Of a stretch of DNA of 64,000 nucleotides, positions 55,214 to 64,000 are shown in pieces. Position numbers and translations under genes: made by a program. The DNA is from Allopusillimonas soli (lineage in GTDB: Bacteria > Pseudomonadota > Gammaproteobacteria > Burkholderiales > Burkholderiaceae_B): contig NZ_SDQC01000006.1 in the NCBI RefSeq assembly GCF_004153445.1, positions 124,001-188,000 of the forward strand, written 5' to 3'. The notes beneath the pieces are model-generated. The model worked only from the letters and a program-made list of their open reading frames with translations. It searched no databases and was not told the DNA's origin. Each line of letters starts with the position of its first letter. Within the stretch, counting starts at the first letter, position 1.

Positions 55214-58200
55214 CTAGTGCGCCTGCATGGCCGCGTGCAAGTCCTGGAGGGCGTAGACTTTCAGCCCGCCGCCATTGCGCAGGTACTGCAAGCCTTCGAC
55301 GGCAGCCCGGGCGCCCGTGATGGTCGTGAAGAAGGTGACGCGTGCGGCCAGCGCATTCGTGCGTATCATGCGGGAATCAGCAATGGCGTTGCGGCGCTCT
55401 TCGACCGTATTGATGACCAGCGCAATCTCGCCATTCTTGATCATGTCCACGATATGCGGCCGCCCTTCGGTGACCTTGTTCACTACCTGCACCTTCAGGC
55501 CCGCTGTCTCGATGGCCGCCGCCGTGCCGCGCGTGGCCACGATGCTATAGCCCAGGTCGCTCAGACCACGCGCCACTTCGACGGCGCGCGGCTTGTCTTG
55601 GTCGCGCACGCTGAGAAATACGGTCCCCGACTCTGGCAGACGGGCGCTGGCTGCAAGCTGTGATTTGACGAATGCCTCGCCAAAGCTTTCGCCCACACCC
55701 ATGACTTCGCCCGTGGATTTCATCTCGGGCCCCAGGATGGTGTCCACGCCCGGGAACTTGACGAAGGGAAACACCGCCTCTTTGACCGAAAAATGGGGCG
55801 GGATGACCTCTTTGCTGATGCCCTGGTCCGCCAGCGTTCTTCCAGCCATGGCGCGCGCGGCAATCTTGGCCAGCTGCAGGCCGGTGGCCTTGGATACAAA
55901 CGGCACCGTGCGGGAGGCGCGCGGGTTTACTTCCAGCACATAGACATCGCCATCCTGCACGGCAAACTGCACGTTCATGAGGCCTTTGACATTCAGTGCC
56001 CGCGCCATGAGACCCGTTTGGCGCTTGATTTCAGCAACGATGTCGGCAGGGAGCGAATAGGGTGGCAGGCTGCAGGCCGAATCGCCCGAATGCACGCCCG
56101 CCTGCTCGATATGCTCCATGACGCCGCCAATGAACACGGTCTCGCCGTCGCAGATGCAGTCGACATCGACCTCTGTGGCATTATTCAGGAAATGATCCAG
56201 CAGGACGGGGGAGTCATTGCTGACCTTGACCGCCTCGCGCATGTAGCGCTCGAGATCGGCCTGCTCATGCACGATTTCCATGGCGCGCCCGCCCAGCACA
56301 TAGCTGGGCCGCACAACCAACGGATAGCCGATTTCGCCTGCCAGCGCCAGGGCCTCGCCCTCGGTGCGTGCAGTACGATTGGGTGGCTGGCGCAGGCCCA
56401 GCTTGTTGAGCAGTTTCTGGAAGCGTTCCCGGTCTTCAGCAACATCGATGGAGTCGGGACTGGTACCGATAATGGGTACCCCATTGGCTTCAAGCGCCCT
56501 GGCCAGCTTGAGCGGAGTCTGGCCGCCGTACTGGACTATCATGCCGACAGGGTTTTCTTTGTGGACGATCTCAAGAACGTCTTCCAGCGTGAGCGGCTCG
56601 AAATAGAGACGATCTGATGTGTCGTAGTCGGTGGACACGGTTTCGGGATTGCAGTTGATCATGATGGTTTCATAACCATCGGCCCGCATGGCCAGCGCGG
56701 CATGAACGCAGCAATAGTCGAACTCGATGCCTTGCCCGATGCGATTCGGGCCGCCCCCCAGGACAATGATCTTCTTGCGGTCGGTGGGCGCGGCCTCGCA
56801 CTCGTCTTCATATGTGGAATACATATAGGCCGTGCGTGTGGGAAATTCTGCTGCGCAAGTGTCAACCCGTTTGTAGACGGGGCGAACGCCGAGCTGATGG
56901 CGCAGCTTGCGCACCTCCGCTTCCGTGGTGTCGAGCAGGAAGGCCAGGCGGCGGTCGGAAAAACCGCGCCGCTTCAATTGCCACAGTGTGCCGAAATCGA
57001 GCTCGGCAAGGGTTTTCTGTTCGAGCGCCAGCTCGATGTCCACGATTTCCTTGATCTGTGCAAGAAACCAGGGATCGATGCTGGTGAGCGCATGCACCTC
57101 CTCGAGGCTGAATCCCTGCGCAAAGGCATCGCCCACATACCAGATGCGCTCGGGCCCGGGCTCACCCAGTTCGATCTGCAGCTTCTCCCGGTCGGTGGTT
57201 TTCTGATTCAGGCCGTCTACACCCACTTCGAGGCCGCGCAAGGCCTTCTGGAAGGACTCCTGGAAGGTGCGGCCTATGGCCATGACTTCGCCCACCGATT
57301 TCATCTGTGTGGTCAGGCGCGAATCGGCCTGCGGGAACTTCTCGAAGGCGAAGCGCGGTACTTTGGTGACCACGTAGTCTATGGTCGGCTCGAACGAGGC
57401 CGGCGTCGCGCCGCCCGTTATCTCGTTGCGCAGCTCGTCCAGCGTGTACCCAATGGCCAGGCGCGCCGCGACCTTGGCAATGGGGAAGCCCGTCGCCTTG
57501 GAAGCCAAGGCCGATGAGCGCGATACGCGCGGGTTCATCTCGATGACAATCATGCGGCCATTGACCGGGTTGATCGCGAATTGCACATTGGAGCCGCCGG
57601 TATCGACGCCGATTTCACGCAGCACCGCAATGGATGCGTTGCGCATGATCTGGTATTCCTTGTCGGTAAGCGTCTGTGCAGGCGCCACGGTGATGGAATC
57701 GCCTGTATGCACACCCATGGGATCGAGGTTCTCGATGGCGCACACGATAATGCAGTTGTCGGCGCGATCGCGCACGACTTCCATTTCGAATTCCTTCCAA
57801 CCCAGCAACGACTCCTCGATGAGCAGCTCGTTAGTGGGGGATGCCTCCAGGCCGCGCCGGCAGATGCTTTCGAACTCTTCGCTGTTGTAGGCAATGCCGC
57901 CGCCCGTGCCACCCAGGGTAAAGCTGGGCCGTATGACCACGGGAAAGCCCGACGTGCCGATTTCTTCGGCTATACGGCGCTGCACATCCCAGGCTTCGTC
58001 CATGGAGTGTGCCACGCCGGACTTGGCCGATTCCAAGCCGATGCTCGTCATGGCCTGCTTGAATTTCTGACGGTCTTCCGCCTTTTCAATGGCATGCTCG
58101 TTGGCGCCGATGAGCTCAACGCCGTGCTTCTGGAGCACGCCGTTGTGAGCCAGGTCGAGCGCGCAGTTGAGCGCCGTTTGGCCGCCCATGGTGGGCAGCA

Positions 58201-58456
58201 GCGCATCGGGTTTCTCGCGCTCAATGATTTTTTCGACCGCCTGCCACGTAATGGGCTCGATGTACGTGACATCGGCCGTCTCCGGGTCGGTCATGATGGT
58301 GGCCGGATTGCTGTTCACCAGAATGGTGCGGTAGCCTTCGGCCTTGAGCGCCTTGCAGGCCTGGGCGCCGGAATAGTCGAACTCGCAGGCCTGCCCGATG
58401 ATGATGGGGCCAGCCCCGATGATAAGTATGCTTTTCAGATCTGAACGCTTGGGCAT
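55214..58456 (-). CDS. carB: Carbamoyl-phosphate synthase large subunit
   Basis: CarB makes carbamoyl phosphate for pyrimidine and arginine synthesis. The 1080-residue protein has two homologous ATP-grasp halves: the first starts near [18 protein letters not shown], the second near [19 protein letters not shown]. Each has the ATP-grasp signature, e.g. [22 protein letters not shown] and [22 protein letters not shown] (cores [30 protein letters not shown]). The C-terminal MGS-like allosteric domain occupies about 940-1080. It follows carA by nine bases. Confidence 0.97.
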   Translation of the reverse strand: MPKRSDLKSILIIGAGPIIIGQACEFDYSGAQACKALKAEGYRTILVNSNPATIMTDPETADVTYIEPITWQAVEKIIEREKPDALLPTMGGQTALNCALDLAHNGVLQKHGVELIGANEHAIEKAEDRQKFKQAMTSIGLESAKSGVAHSMDEAWDVQRRIAEEIGTSGFPVVIRPSFTLGGTGGGIAYNSEEFESICRRGLEASPTNELLIEESLLGWKEFEMEVVRDRADNCIIVCAIENLDPMGVHTGDSITVAPAQTLTDKEYQIMRNASIAVLREIGVDTGGSNVQFAINPVNGRMIVIEMNPRVSRSSALASKATGFPIAKVAARLAIGYTLDELRNEITGGATPASFEPTIDYVVTKVPRFAFEKFPQADSRLTTQMKSVGEVMAIGRTFQESFQKALRGLEVGVDGLNQKTTDREKLQIELGEPGPERIWYVGDAFAQGFSLEEVHALTSIDPWFLAQIKEIVDIELALEQKTLAELDFGTLWQLKRRGFSDRRLAFLLDTTEAEVRKLRHQLGVRPVYKRVDTCAAEFPTRTAYMYSTYEDECEAAPTDRKKIIVLGGGPNRIGQGIEFDYCCVHAALAMRADGYETIMINCNPETVSTDYDTSDRLYFEPLTLEDVLEIVHKENPVGMIVQYGGQTPLKLARALEANGVPIIGTSPDSIDVAEDRERFQKLLNKLGLRQPPNRTARTEGEALALAGEIGYPLVVRPSYVLGGRAMEIVHEQADLERYMREAVKVSNDSPVLLDHFLNNATEVDVDCICDGETVFIGGVMEHIEQAGVHSGDSACSLPPYSLPADIVAEIKRQTGLMARALNVKGLMNVQFAVQDGDVYVLEVNPRASRTVPFVSKATGLQLAKIAARAMAGRTLADQGISKEVIPPHFSVKEAVFPFVKFPGVDTILGPEMKSTGEVMGVGESFGEAFVKSQLAASARLPESGTVFLSVRDQDKPRAVEVARGLSDLGYSIVATRGTAAAIETAGLKVQVVNKVTEGRPHIVDMIKNGEIALVINTVEERRNAIADSRMIRTNALAARVTFFTTITGARAAVEGLQYLRNGGGLKVYALQDLHAAMQAH

Positions 58457-58465
58457 GATGCTGGA

Positions 58466-59620
58466 TTATTTTTGACCGGCCATGAGGCTGATGAATTTGT
58501 CGAAGAGCACGACAATGTCGTGCGGGCCTGGGCTGGCTTCGGGGTGGCCCTGGAAGCAAAAGGCGGGCGTGTCGGTAAGCTCGAAGCCCTGAAGGGTGCC
58601 GTCGAAGAGCGACACATGCGTAACCCGAACATTAGCGGGCAGCGTGTCGGGATCGACATTGAAGCCATGGTTCTGGCTGGTAATGAACACCCTGCCGGAA
58701 TCCAGATCCTGTACGGGATGGTTGGCGCCGTGATGACCGGTTTTCATCTTGATGGTCTTGCCCTTGAGGCTCAGACCAAGGATCTGCTGGCCCAGACAGA
58801 TGCCGAACAGGGGAATCTTGCGCTCAAGCGCAGCCTTGGCGGTTTCGATGGCATAGCCGCATGGCTCGGGATCACCGGGCCCGTTGGACAGGAACAGGCC
58901 ATCGGGCTTGAGCGCCAGGACATCCTGGACGGGCGTCTGCGCGGGAACAAGGGTGATGCGGCAACCCCGGTCCGCCAGCAGGCGCAGAATATTGCTCTTG
59001 ATGCCGTAGTCGTAGGCAACCACATGATATTTGTTGCCCGCCTGGGCGGCGTAGCCCTTGCCCAATGCCCAGGTTCCCTCGTTCCACTGCCGGGACGCCT
59101 CGATGGACACGGTACGTGCCAGGTCCTGGCCGGACATGCCCGGAAAGCTGCGCGCCAGCGCTACGGCTCGCTCGGCGTCTTCGCCGACCAGGATGCAGGC
59201 GCCCTGCGCTCCGCCCTCGCGCAGGATGCGCGTGAGCTTGCGCGTGTCGACGCCGGCAATGCCGACAACGCCCTGGGCCTTCAGGTACTCTGGCAGGGAG
59301 CGTGTAGCGCGGAAATTGGACACCCGCAGGGAGCAGTCACGCACCACCAGGCCGGCGGCATGGATACGCGTGGACTCGACGTCTTCTTCATTGACGCCGG
59401 TATTGCCGATATGCGGATAGGTAAGCGTGACGATTTGCCCGCTGTAGCTGGGATCCGTCAGGATTTCCTGGTAGCCCGTCATGGATGTGTTGAAGACGAT
59501 CTCGGCGACGCAATGACCATCGGCGCCAATTGAAACACCCCTGAAGATGGTACCGTCCGCCAAGGCAAGTATTGCAGGAGGCGACCCGTTGGTCCCCTCG
59601 GAAAAAAGTGACGGCAGCAC
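58466..59620 (-). CDS. carA: Carbamoyl-phosphate synthase small (glutaminase) subunit
   Basis: CarA hydrolyses glutamine and channels ammonia to CarB. The 384-residue protein has an N-terminal CPSase small-chain domain (about 17-150, with [20 protein letters not shown], core [12 protein letters not shown]). The class I glutaminase domain has the nucleophile in [18 protein letters not shown] and the HP-E pair in [11 protein letters not shown]. Length and motifs are normal. It is the first gene of carAB; a TATAAT lies 40 bases upstream. Confidence 0.97.
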   Translation of the reverse strand: MLPSLFSEGTNGSPPAILALADGTIFRGVSIGADGHCVAEIVFNTSMTGYQEILTDPSYSGQIVTLTYPHIGNTGVNEEDVESTRIHAAGLVVRDCSLRVSNFRATRSLPEYLKAQGVVGIAGVDTRKLTRILREGGAQGACILVGEDAERAVALARSFPGMSGQDLARTVSIEASRQWNEGTWALGKGYAAQAGNKYHVVAYDYGIKSNILRLLADRGCRITLVPAQTPVQDVLALKPDGLFLSNGPGDPEPCGYAIETAKAALERKIPLFGICLGQQILGLSLKGKTIKMKTGHHGANHPVQDLDSGRVFITSQNHGFNVDPDTLPANVRVTHVSLFDGTLQGFELTDTPAFCFQGHPEASPGPHDIVVLFDKFISLMAGQK

Positions 59621-59659
59621 TGTAAACCCCGGATTTAAAGTCGATAATTAAACCTTACG

Positions 59660-59665
59660 ATTATA
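59660..59665 (-). promoter_or_regulatory. -10 element for carAB
   Basis: On the minus strand a perfect TATAAT lies 40 bases before the carA ATG. The expected -35 position is GC-rich and has no clear TTGACA, so an activator may be needed or another promoter used. Confidence 0.45.
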
Positions 59666-59937
59666 CCAGTGACCGGAGCCTCCTCCCGTTTCTGGGTTGC
59701 AGCCAGGCGCTGCGGCAGGTGCCGGCGGGCCCGCCGTAAAACACATCTGCATTGCCGGGGCGGCCGCCCGGGACACAGCGCCACCCGCCATGGCGGGGCA
59801 TGGCCGCCCGTTTGCGCAGCGCCTGATGGCCTGTTGCCCGATGATGCCGCGCATGGCCGCCGGGACAATTTGGGGGGCATTCCAAAAATGGCTTACAGTA
59901 GGCACTGAGACCGAAATTTTCTGGACAGTGTGTGCAT
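59666..59937. other. GC-rich gap between carA and tal, no gene supported
   Basis: With the carA leader this gap is 317 bases. Open frames on both strands overlap one another and have no ribosome site or recognisable motif. It must contain the carAB and tal promoters, but no confident tal promoter was seen. Confidence 0.5.
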
Positions 59938-60894
59938 ATGACCAATCAACTCGATGCCCTGCGCAAGTTCACGACTGTCGTCGCCGATACCGGCGACTTC
60001 GATGTCATGCGCAAGTACAAACCCACCGACGCAACCACCAACCCGTCCTTGATCCTGAAAGCAGTGCAAGAGGAAGAGAACCGCGAACTGGTGCGCAAGG
60101 TGATGACCGATCACCCCGGCGTGTCGGCCACCGAGCTGGCAAGCCAGATACTGGTGGCGTTTGGCCGCGAAATTCTTTCCATCATTCCCGGCCGCGTGTC
60201 TACTGAAGTGGATGCACGTCTGTCCTTCGACACCCAGGCCAGCATCGAACGGGCGCGCCAGATCATCGCCATGTACAAGCGTTCTGGCGTGGAGCGCGAC
60301 CGTGTGCTGATCAAACTGGCATCCACCTGGGAAGGGGTGCAGGCGGCCCGCATCCTGCAGGCCGAAGGCATTCACTGCAACATGACGCTGATGTTCTCGC
60401 TGCCCCAGGCGTTGGCGGCCGCGCAAGCCAAGGTCCAGCTCATTTCCCCCTTCGTGGGCCGTATCTACGATTGGTACAAGAAAGACGCAGGCGACAAGTG
60501 GGACGAGGCAGCCAACAGCGGCACCAATGATCCTGGGGTCCAATCGGTCCAGCGCATCTACGATTATTACAAGGCTTACGACATCCGCACGGAGATCATG
60601 GGCGCGAGCTTCCGGAATACCGGCCAGATCACAGCGCTTGCGGGTTGCGACCTACTCACCATCAGCCCCGACCTGCTTGAGGCGCTGTCGCAAAGCGAGG
60701 CGCCGCTGCAGCGCCAGCTGGACCCGGAAGCGGCCCGCAAGGAAGCGCCGGAATGGCAAGCCAGCAACGAGGTGGCCTTCCGCACCGGCCTGAACAACGA
60801 CGCCATGGCCACTGAAAAACTGGCCGAAGGCATACGCAAGTTTGCTTCGGATGCCATCAAGCTCGATGAGCTGATCGCCAAGGCACGCGCCTAG
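59938..60894 (+). CDS. tal: Transaldolase
   Basis: This pentose-phosphate enzyme moves a dihydroxyacetone unit between sugar phosphates. The 318-residue class I (TalB-type) protein starts [20 protein letters not shown] and contains [12 protein letters not shown]. The Schiff-base Lys lies in [16 protein letters not shown] (near residue 130). [14 protein letters not shown] and [12 protein letters not shown] are also family-typical. ATG 59938 was chosen by comparison with E. coli TalB; a GTG two codons upstream is in frame. No neighbouring pentose-phosphate genes. Confidence 0.95.
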   Translation: MTNQLDALRKFTTVVADTGDFDVMRKYKPTDATTNPSLILKAVQEEENRELVRKVMTDHPGVSATELASQILVAFGREILSIIPGRVSTEVDARLSFDTQASIERARQIIAMYKRSGVERDRVLIKLASTWEGVQAARILQAEGIHCNMTLMFSLPQALAAAQAKVQLISPFVGRIYDWYKKDAGDKWDEAANSGTNDPGVQSVQRIYDYYKAYDIRTEIMGASFRNTGQITALAGCDLLTISPDLLEALSQSEAPLQRQLDPEAARKEAPEWQASNEVAFRTGLNNDAMATEKLAEGIRKFASDAIKLDELIAKARA

Positions 60895-60931
60895 CCAGCC
60901 GCCCAGGCCGGGCTGAAGCCCGGCCTGCCCG

Positions 60932-61723
60932 CTAGAGCTTCTCCGTTTCTCCTGCCTTGGGCTTCCACGACAGCAGGCGGTCTTCGATGAGGCTGACCAT
61001 GCCGTCCAGCAATAGCGCAAAAAGCGTCAGAACGACAATACCCGCAAAGACCGTATTGACATCCAGCGTACCTTCCGCCTGCAGGATCAGGTAGCCTACG
61101 CCCGCAGCCGATCCCAGGTACTCGCCAACGACCGCACCCACGAAAGCCAGGCCCACGGACGTATGCAGGCTGGAAAACACCCAGCTCGTGGCAGACGGAA
61201 TGTATACATGACGCAGCAACTGCTTGCGATTTGCGCCCAACATGCGCGCATTGTCCAGCAGTGTGGTACTGACTTCACGCACACCCTGATAGACGTTGAA
61301 GAACACAATGAAGAATACCAGCGTGACCGCAAGCGCGACCTTGGACCATATGCCCAGGCCGAACCACATGCCGAATATGGGGGCCAGGATAACGCGGGGC
61401 ATGGAGTTGGCCGCAGTGATATAAGGATCGAGCAAGGCGCTGGCGCCGCGAGACAATCCCAACCAAAGGCCGAAGGCCAGCCCGCCAACAGTACCGATCA
61501 CAAAGGCCAATATGGTTTCGGACAACGTGATGCCCAGGTGCCGGTAGATGCTTCCGTCGGTCACAAACCAGGCCCAGATAACCTTGGCCACTTCAACAGG
61601 CCGGCCAAAAAAGAAGGCAAAATTGTTATCGCGCGCGGCGAGGTACCAGGCAACCAGCACCACCACCAAAAGAAGCACTTGCCAGAAACGCAGATTCAGA
61701 TTGTTTTTTTGTGACTTGGACAT
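60932..61723 (-). CDS. ABC permease of nitrate/sulfonate/taurine type
   Basis: The 263-residue inner-membrane subunit is SsuC/TauC-like, with six helices. The family motifs LSRGASALLDPYITAANSMPRVILAPIFGMWFG (core NSMPRVILAPIF) and the EAA-type coupling loop GANRKQLLRHVYIPSATSWVFSSLH (core GANRKQLLRHVYIPSA) are present. The start ATG 61723 is two bases after the stop codon of the ATPase gene; an upstream extension overlaps that gene and is rejected. The substrate is not determinable. Confidence 0.88.
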   Translation of the reverse strand: MSKSQKNNLNLRFWQVLLLVVVLVAWYLAARDNNFAFFFGRPVEVAKVIWAWFVTDGSIYRHLGITLSETILAFVIGTVGGLAFGLWLGLSRGASALLDPYITAANSMPRVILAPIFGMWFGLGIWSKVALAVTLVFFIVFFNVYQGVREVSTTLLDNARMLGANRKQLLRHVYIPSATSWVFSSLHTSVGLAFVGAVVGEYLGSAAGVGYLILQAEGTLDVNTVFAGIVVLTLFALLLDGMVSLIEDRLLSWKPKAGETEKL

Positions 61724-61725
61724 GG

Positions 61726-62535
61726 TCAGGCCTGCTTTTGCTGGGCATAGCCCTTGAGAACTTCTTCGCGCAACACCCCCCATATTGCCTTGTGCAGTTC
61801 CACGAAGCGGGGATGGGTGCGCACCTCGGCCACATCCCGTGGGCGGGAGATATCGATGGCAAACTCGCCGATGGGGTGCGTGGACGGGCCCGCTGAGAGC
61901 ACGATCACGCGATCGCTCATGGCAATGGCCTCGTCCAGATCGTGCGTGATGAAAAGCACAGCCTTGCGCTTGGCCATCCATAGTTCAAGCACTTCGTTTT
62001 CCATTAACTGGCGCGTCTGGATATCCAGCGCCGAAAAGGGCTCGTCCATGAGGATGATGTCTGGATCGCGGATAAGCGTCTGCGCCAGCATGGCGCGCTT
62101 GCGCATGCCACCCGACATCTGGTGCGGATAGCGGTTCTCAAAACCACCCAGGCCCACGCGGCGCAGCCACTCCATCCCCTGCTCGCGCGCCCGGGCTGAC
62201 GGTGTGCCCGCAAACTCCAGTCCCGCAATGACATTGGATAGCGCATCGCGCCAGGGCATAAGCGCTTCGCCTTGAAACATATAACCCGCCCGCCGATTCA
62301 CGCCCGACAGCGGCTGGCCGAACACGCGCACCTGCCCGGACGAAGGCGCCAGCAAGCCGGCCCCCACGTTAAGCAGGGTCGACTTGCCGCAGCCCGTGGG
62401 GCCCACGACGGAAACAAACTCGCCGGGGGCCACGGAAAGCGTCGCCTCATGCACCGCTGTGTAGCGCTTGCCGCTGCCGTCGTTCGAAGCAAAGGTGCAG
62501 GTAATGTTGTCGAGCGAAAGTGCTGCTTCAGGCAT
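61726..62535 (-). CDS. ABC ATPase of nitrate/sulfonate/taurine type
   Basis: The 269-residue ATPase is SsuB/TauB-like. Walker [13 protein letters not shown] lies near residues 45-56, signature HQMSGGMRKRAMLAQTLI near 137-154, Walker B IILMDEPFSALD, and switch FITHDLDEAIAMSDRV. It lies between the binding-protein gene (overlapping by eight bases) and the permease gene, so all three subunits are coupled. Confidence 0.9.
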   Translation of the reverse strand: MPEAALSLDNITCTFASNDGSGKRYTAVHEATLSVAPGEFVSVVGPTGCGKSTLLNVGAGLLAPSSGQVRVFGQPLSGVNRRAGYMFQGEALMPWRDALSNVIAGLEFAGTPSARAREQGMEWLRRVGLGGFENRYPHQMSGGMRKRAMLAQTLIRDPDIILMDEPFSALDIQTRQLMENEVLELWMAKRKAVLFITHDLDEAIAMSDRVIVLSAGPSTHPIGEFAIDISRPRDVAEVRTHPRFVELHKAIWGVLREEVLKGYAQQKQA

Positions 62536-63568
62536 GGGGATATTTCTTGTTGGCCTTGATCACGTAATCGTTGGTCCACACCTTGGAAACGTCGATCTTG
62601 TCCTTGGGGAAATTGGGAACAAAGGCGGCAAGCGCGTTCAGCGCGGTCTGGGGCCCATCCTCCGGCACCATGCCGTCGGGAGACAGCGCCTCCATGTTGC
62701 CCTTGAGCGCGAGCTTGTAGAGATCGGGATCGCCAAGTAAGTATCCTTCGGGGACCGTTTTGGCGATTTCATCGGGGCTGGCTGCCTGTATCCATTTGTC
62801 CGCACGCACGATGGCGTTGGCCAGGGCCTGCACGGTGTTGGGATTGGCGTCAATGAATGACTGCGAGGTATACAGGCAGCCGGAAGGCATGTTGCCGCCA
62901 AATACCTGCTTGGTGTCCTTGAGTGTGCGCGTATCCGCAATGAGCGTGACCGCATCCTCCTTGACCAATGTGCTGATGACGGGGTCCAGGTTGGCGATGG
63001 CATCGATTTGCCCCGTGCGCATGGCCGTGATGGCACCAGCACCCGCGCCGACGCCGATGTAGGACACATCGGCGGGCTTCAGGCCATGTTGGGAAAGAAA
63101 GAAACTGGCCATCATGTTGGTGGATGAACCGGGCGCCGTGACGCCTATTTTCTTGCCCTTGAGATCAGCGGGCGATTTGTAGTCGGGCATGGTTTTCTTG
63201 GAGACCGCCAGCACGATCATGGGTGCGCGCCCTTGCTGCACAAAAGTACGGTATGCCTGCCCCTTGGACTGCAACGTGATGGTATGTTCGAAGGCGCCCG
63301 AGACGACGTCGGCGCTGCCGCCCACGACGGCTTGCAGAGCCTTCGAGCCGCCAGCGAAATCAACGACCTTGGCATCCAGCCCTTCGTCCTTGAAATAGCC
63401 GTTGATATTGGCGATGGAAAGCGGCAGGTAATAAATAAGCGCCTGGCCGCCCACAGCGATGGTGACTTCCTTCTTTTCGAGCTCCTGCGCACGCACAAGA
63501 GCGGGCGCAAAAACGGTGGCGCCTGCAATACCGGAGAGCTTGAGCAGGTCGCGGCGGGATATGGACAT
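62528..63568 (-). CDS. Periplasmic binding protein, NMT1/SsuA type, with Tat signal
   Basis: The 346-residue receptor belongs to the importer above. The N terminus MSISRRDLLKLSGIAGATVF has a twin-arginine motif (SRRDLLK), so export is probably by Tat. The mature domain starts VTIAVGGQALIYYLPLSIAN and contains DFAGGSKALQAVVGGSADVVSG, seen as GGSKALQAVVGGSADV, typical for SsuA/TauA/NrtA-like proteins. AGGAGA precedes ATG 63568. The ligand is unknown: alkanesulfonate, taurine, nitrate, riboflavin and pyrimidine precursors all occur in this family. Confidence 0.87.
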   Translation of the reverse strand: MSISRRDLLKLSGIAGATVFAPALVRAQELEKKEVTIAVGGQALIYYLPLSIANINGYFKDEGLDAKVVDFAGGSKALQAVVGGSADVVSGAFEHTITLQSKGQAYRTFVQQGRAPMIVLAVSKKTMPDYKSPADLKGKKIGVTAPGSSTNMMASFFLSQHGLKPADVSYIGVGAGAGAITAMRTGQIDAIANLDPVISTLVKEDAVTLIADTRTLKDTKQVFGGNMPSGCLYTSQSFIDANPNTVQALANAIVRADKWIQAASPDEIAKTVPEGYLLGDPDLYKLALKGNMEALSPDGMVPEDGPQTALNALAAFVPNFPKDKIDVSKVWTNDYVIKANKKYPHA

Positions 63569-63659
63569 GAGATATCTCCTGTTCGTTATTCTGTATGGAA
63601 AACAGCCACGTAATAGTAACCGGAACACCGCGGTGGCGGTACAAAACCGCAGGGGAATT

Positions 63660-64000
63660 TCAGGCGCCGCGCCGCTCCATGAGCGCCCAGGCAATGGTTC
63701 CCGCATCCACGTATTCGAGTTCGCTCCCGGCCGGTACGCCCCGCGCCAGCCGGCTGACGGCAAGGCCGCGGGAACGAAGCAATTCGGCCAGATAGTGGGC
63801 TGTGGTTTCGCCCTCGGCCGTGAAATTGGTGGCAAGGATGACTTCACGCACGACACCATCGGCCGCCCGCTCCAGCAGGCGGTCAAACTGCAGCGCCTGC
63901 GGGCCCACCCCTTCAAGCGGCGCCAGCCTGCCCATGAGCACGTAATACAGGCCGCGATAGCCGTGACTGGATTCGATCATGTTCTGGTCTGCCGGCGTCT
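63660..64000 (-). CDS. recR: RecR recombination mediator, 3' part only
   Basis: RecR works with RecFO in loading RecA at gaps. Only the C-terminal 113 or so residues lie in the window; the gene continues past 64000. Visible Toprim-domain segments are [33 protein letters not shown] (core [20 protein letters not shown]), [16 protein letters not shown] and the C-terminal [20 protein letters not shown], all diagnostic for RecR. The frame is open to the window edge, so the truncation is only from the window. The zinc finger and HhH domain are outside it. Confidence 0.93.
   Translation of the reverse strand, partial: TPADQNMIESSHGYRGLYYVLMGRLAPLEGVGPQALQFDRLLERAADGVVREVILATNFTAEGETTAHYLAELLRSRGLAVSRLARGVPAGSELEYVDAGTIAWALMERRGA

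Noticed and set aside
59666-59905. Several overlapping short frames between carA and tal
   Set aside because: They overlap each other in different frames, lack ribosome sites and are rich in Arg/Pro/Ala as expected of random GC-rich DNA.

Overview
This window is a 64 kb stretch of chromosome from a betaproteobacterium of the order Burkholderiales, most likely family Alcaligenaceae (Bordetella/Achromobacter/Pusillimonas-like). This rests on the conserved rlmE-ftsH-folP-glmM block beside pst and ppk-ppx genes, a Bug-type tripartite tricarboxylate receptor beside a CaiB-type CoA transferase, several carboxylate/amino-acid ABC importers, and GC-rich coding bias. The species cannot be named from the sequence. 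No insertion sequence, prophage or CRISPR array was seen. Gene density is high and only two gaps exceed 300 bases.

Layout. 0-8.4 kb: potassium transporter Kup with a tRNA-Arg directly upstream, an outer-membrane phospholipase A, and an unusual ABC importer in which the two permeases are one fused protein and the two ATPases are another. 8.4-13 kb: an LtaS/OpgB-type phosphoglycerol transferase, a TerC-CBS-CorC membrane protein, tRNA-Pro and an isoprenylcysteine methyltransferase-like protein. 13-17.3 kb: a LysR regulator divergent from a Bug receptor / CoA transferase / dehydrogenase operon, a probable organic-acid uptake and degradation unit. 17.3-18.4 kb: two small proteins and a cold-shock protein with a long leader. 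18.8-24.6 kb: the most interesting locus, a TonB-dependent receptor, a secreted hemophilin-like protein and a Slam (DUF560) outer-membrane translocon, which together look like a haem/haemoprotein scavenging system. 24.7-28.4 kb: trehalose synthesis genes otsA and otsB meeting tail to tail, a periplasmic metallo-beta-lactamase-fold hydrolase, and a tiny secreted His/Lys-rich protein.

28.4-36.1 kb: a complete five-gene LivKHMGF-type importer preceded by an acyl-CoA synthetase and a LysR regulator, all on the minus strand, suggesting uptake followed by CoA activation of a carboxylic acid. 36.2-45.9 kb: a DUF1127 protein, a DoxX protein, and the phosphate block pstSCAB, ppk and ppx, with recognisable Pho boxes upstream of pstS and ppk. 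phoU and phoBR are not in this window. An OlsB-type ornithine acyltransferase sits next to ppx. 45.9-53.6 kb: housekeeping genes glmM, folP, ftsH, rlmE, yhbY, greA and a uracil/xanthine permease. greA carries an intrinsic terminator in its own leader, reminiscent of E. coli GraL. 53.7-64 kb: a histidine phosphatase, a short-chain dehydrogenase, carBA, transaldolase, a three-gene nitrate/sulfonate/taurine-type ABC importer with a Tat-type binding protein, and the 3' end of recR, cut by the window edge.

Functional calls come from recognising family motifs in the translated sequence. Substrates of the transporters, the exact species, and binding partners of the palindromic operators are inferences and are marked as such.
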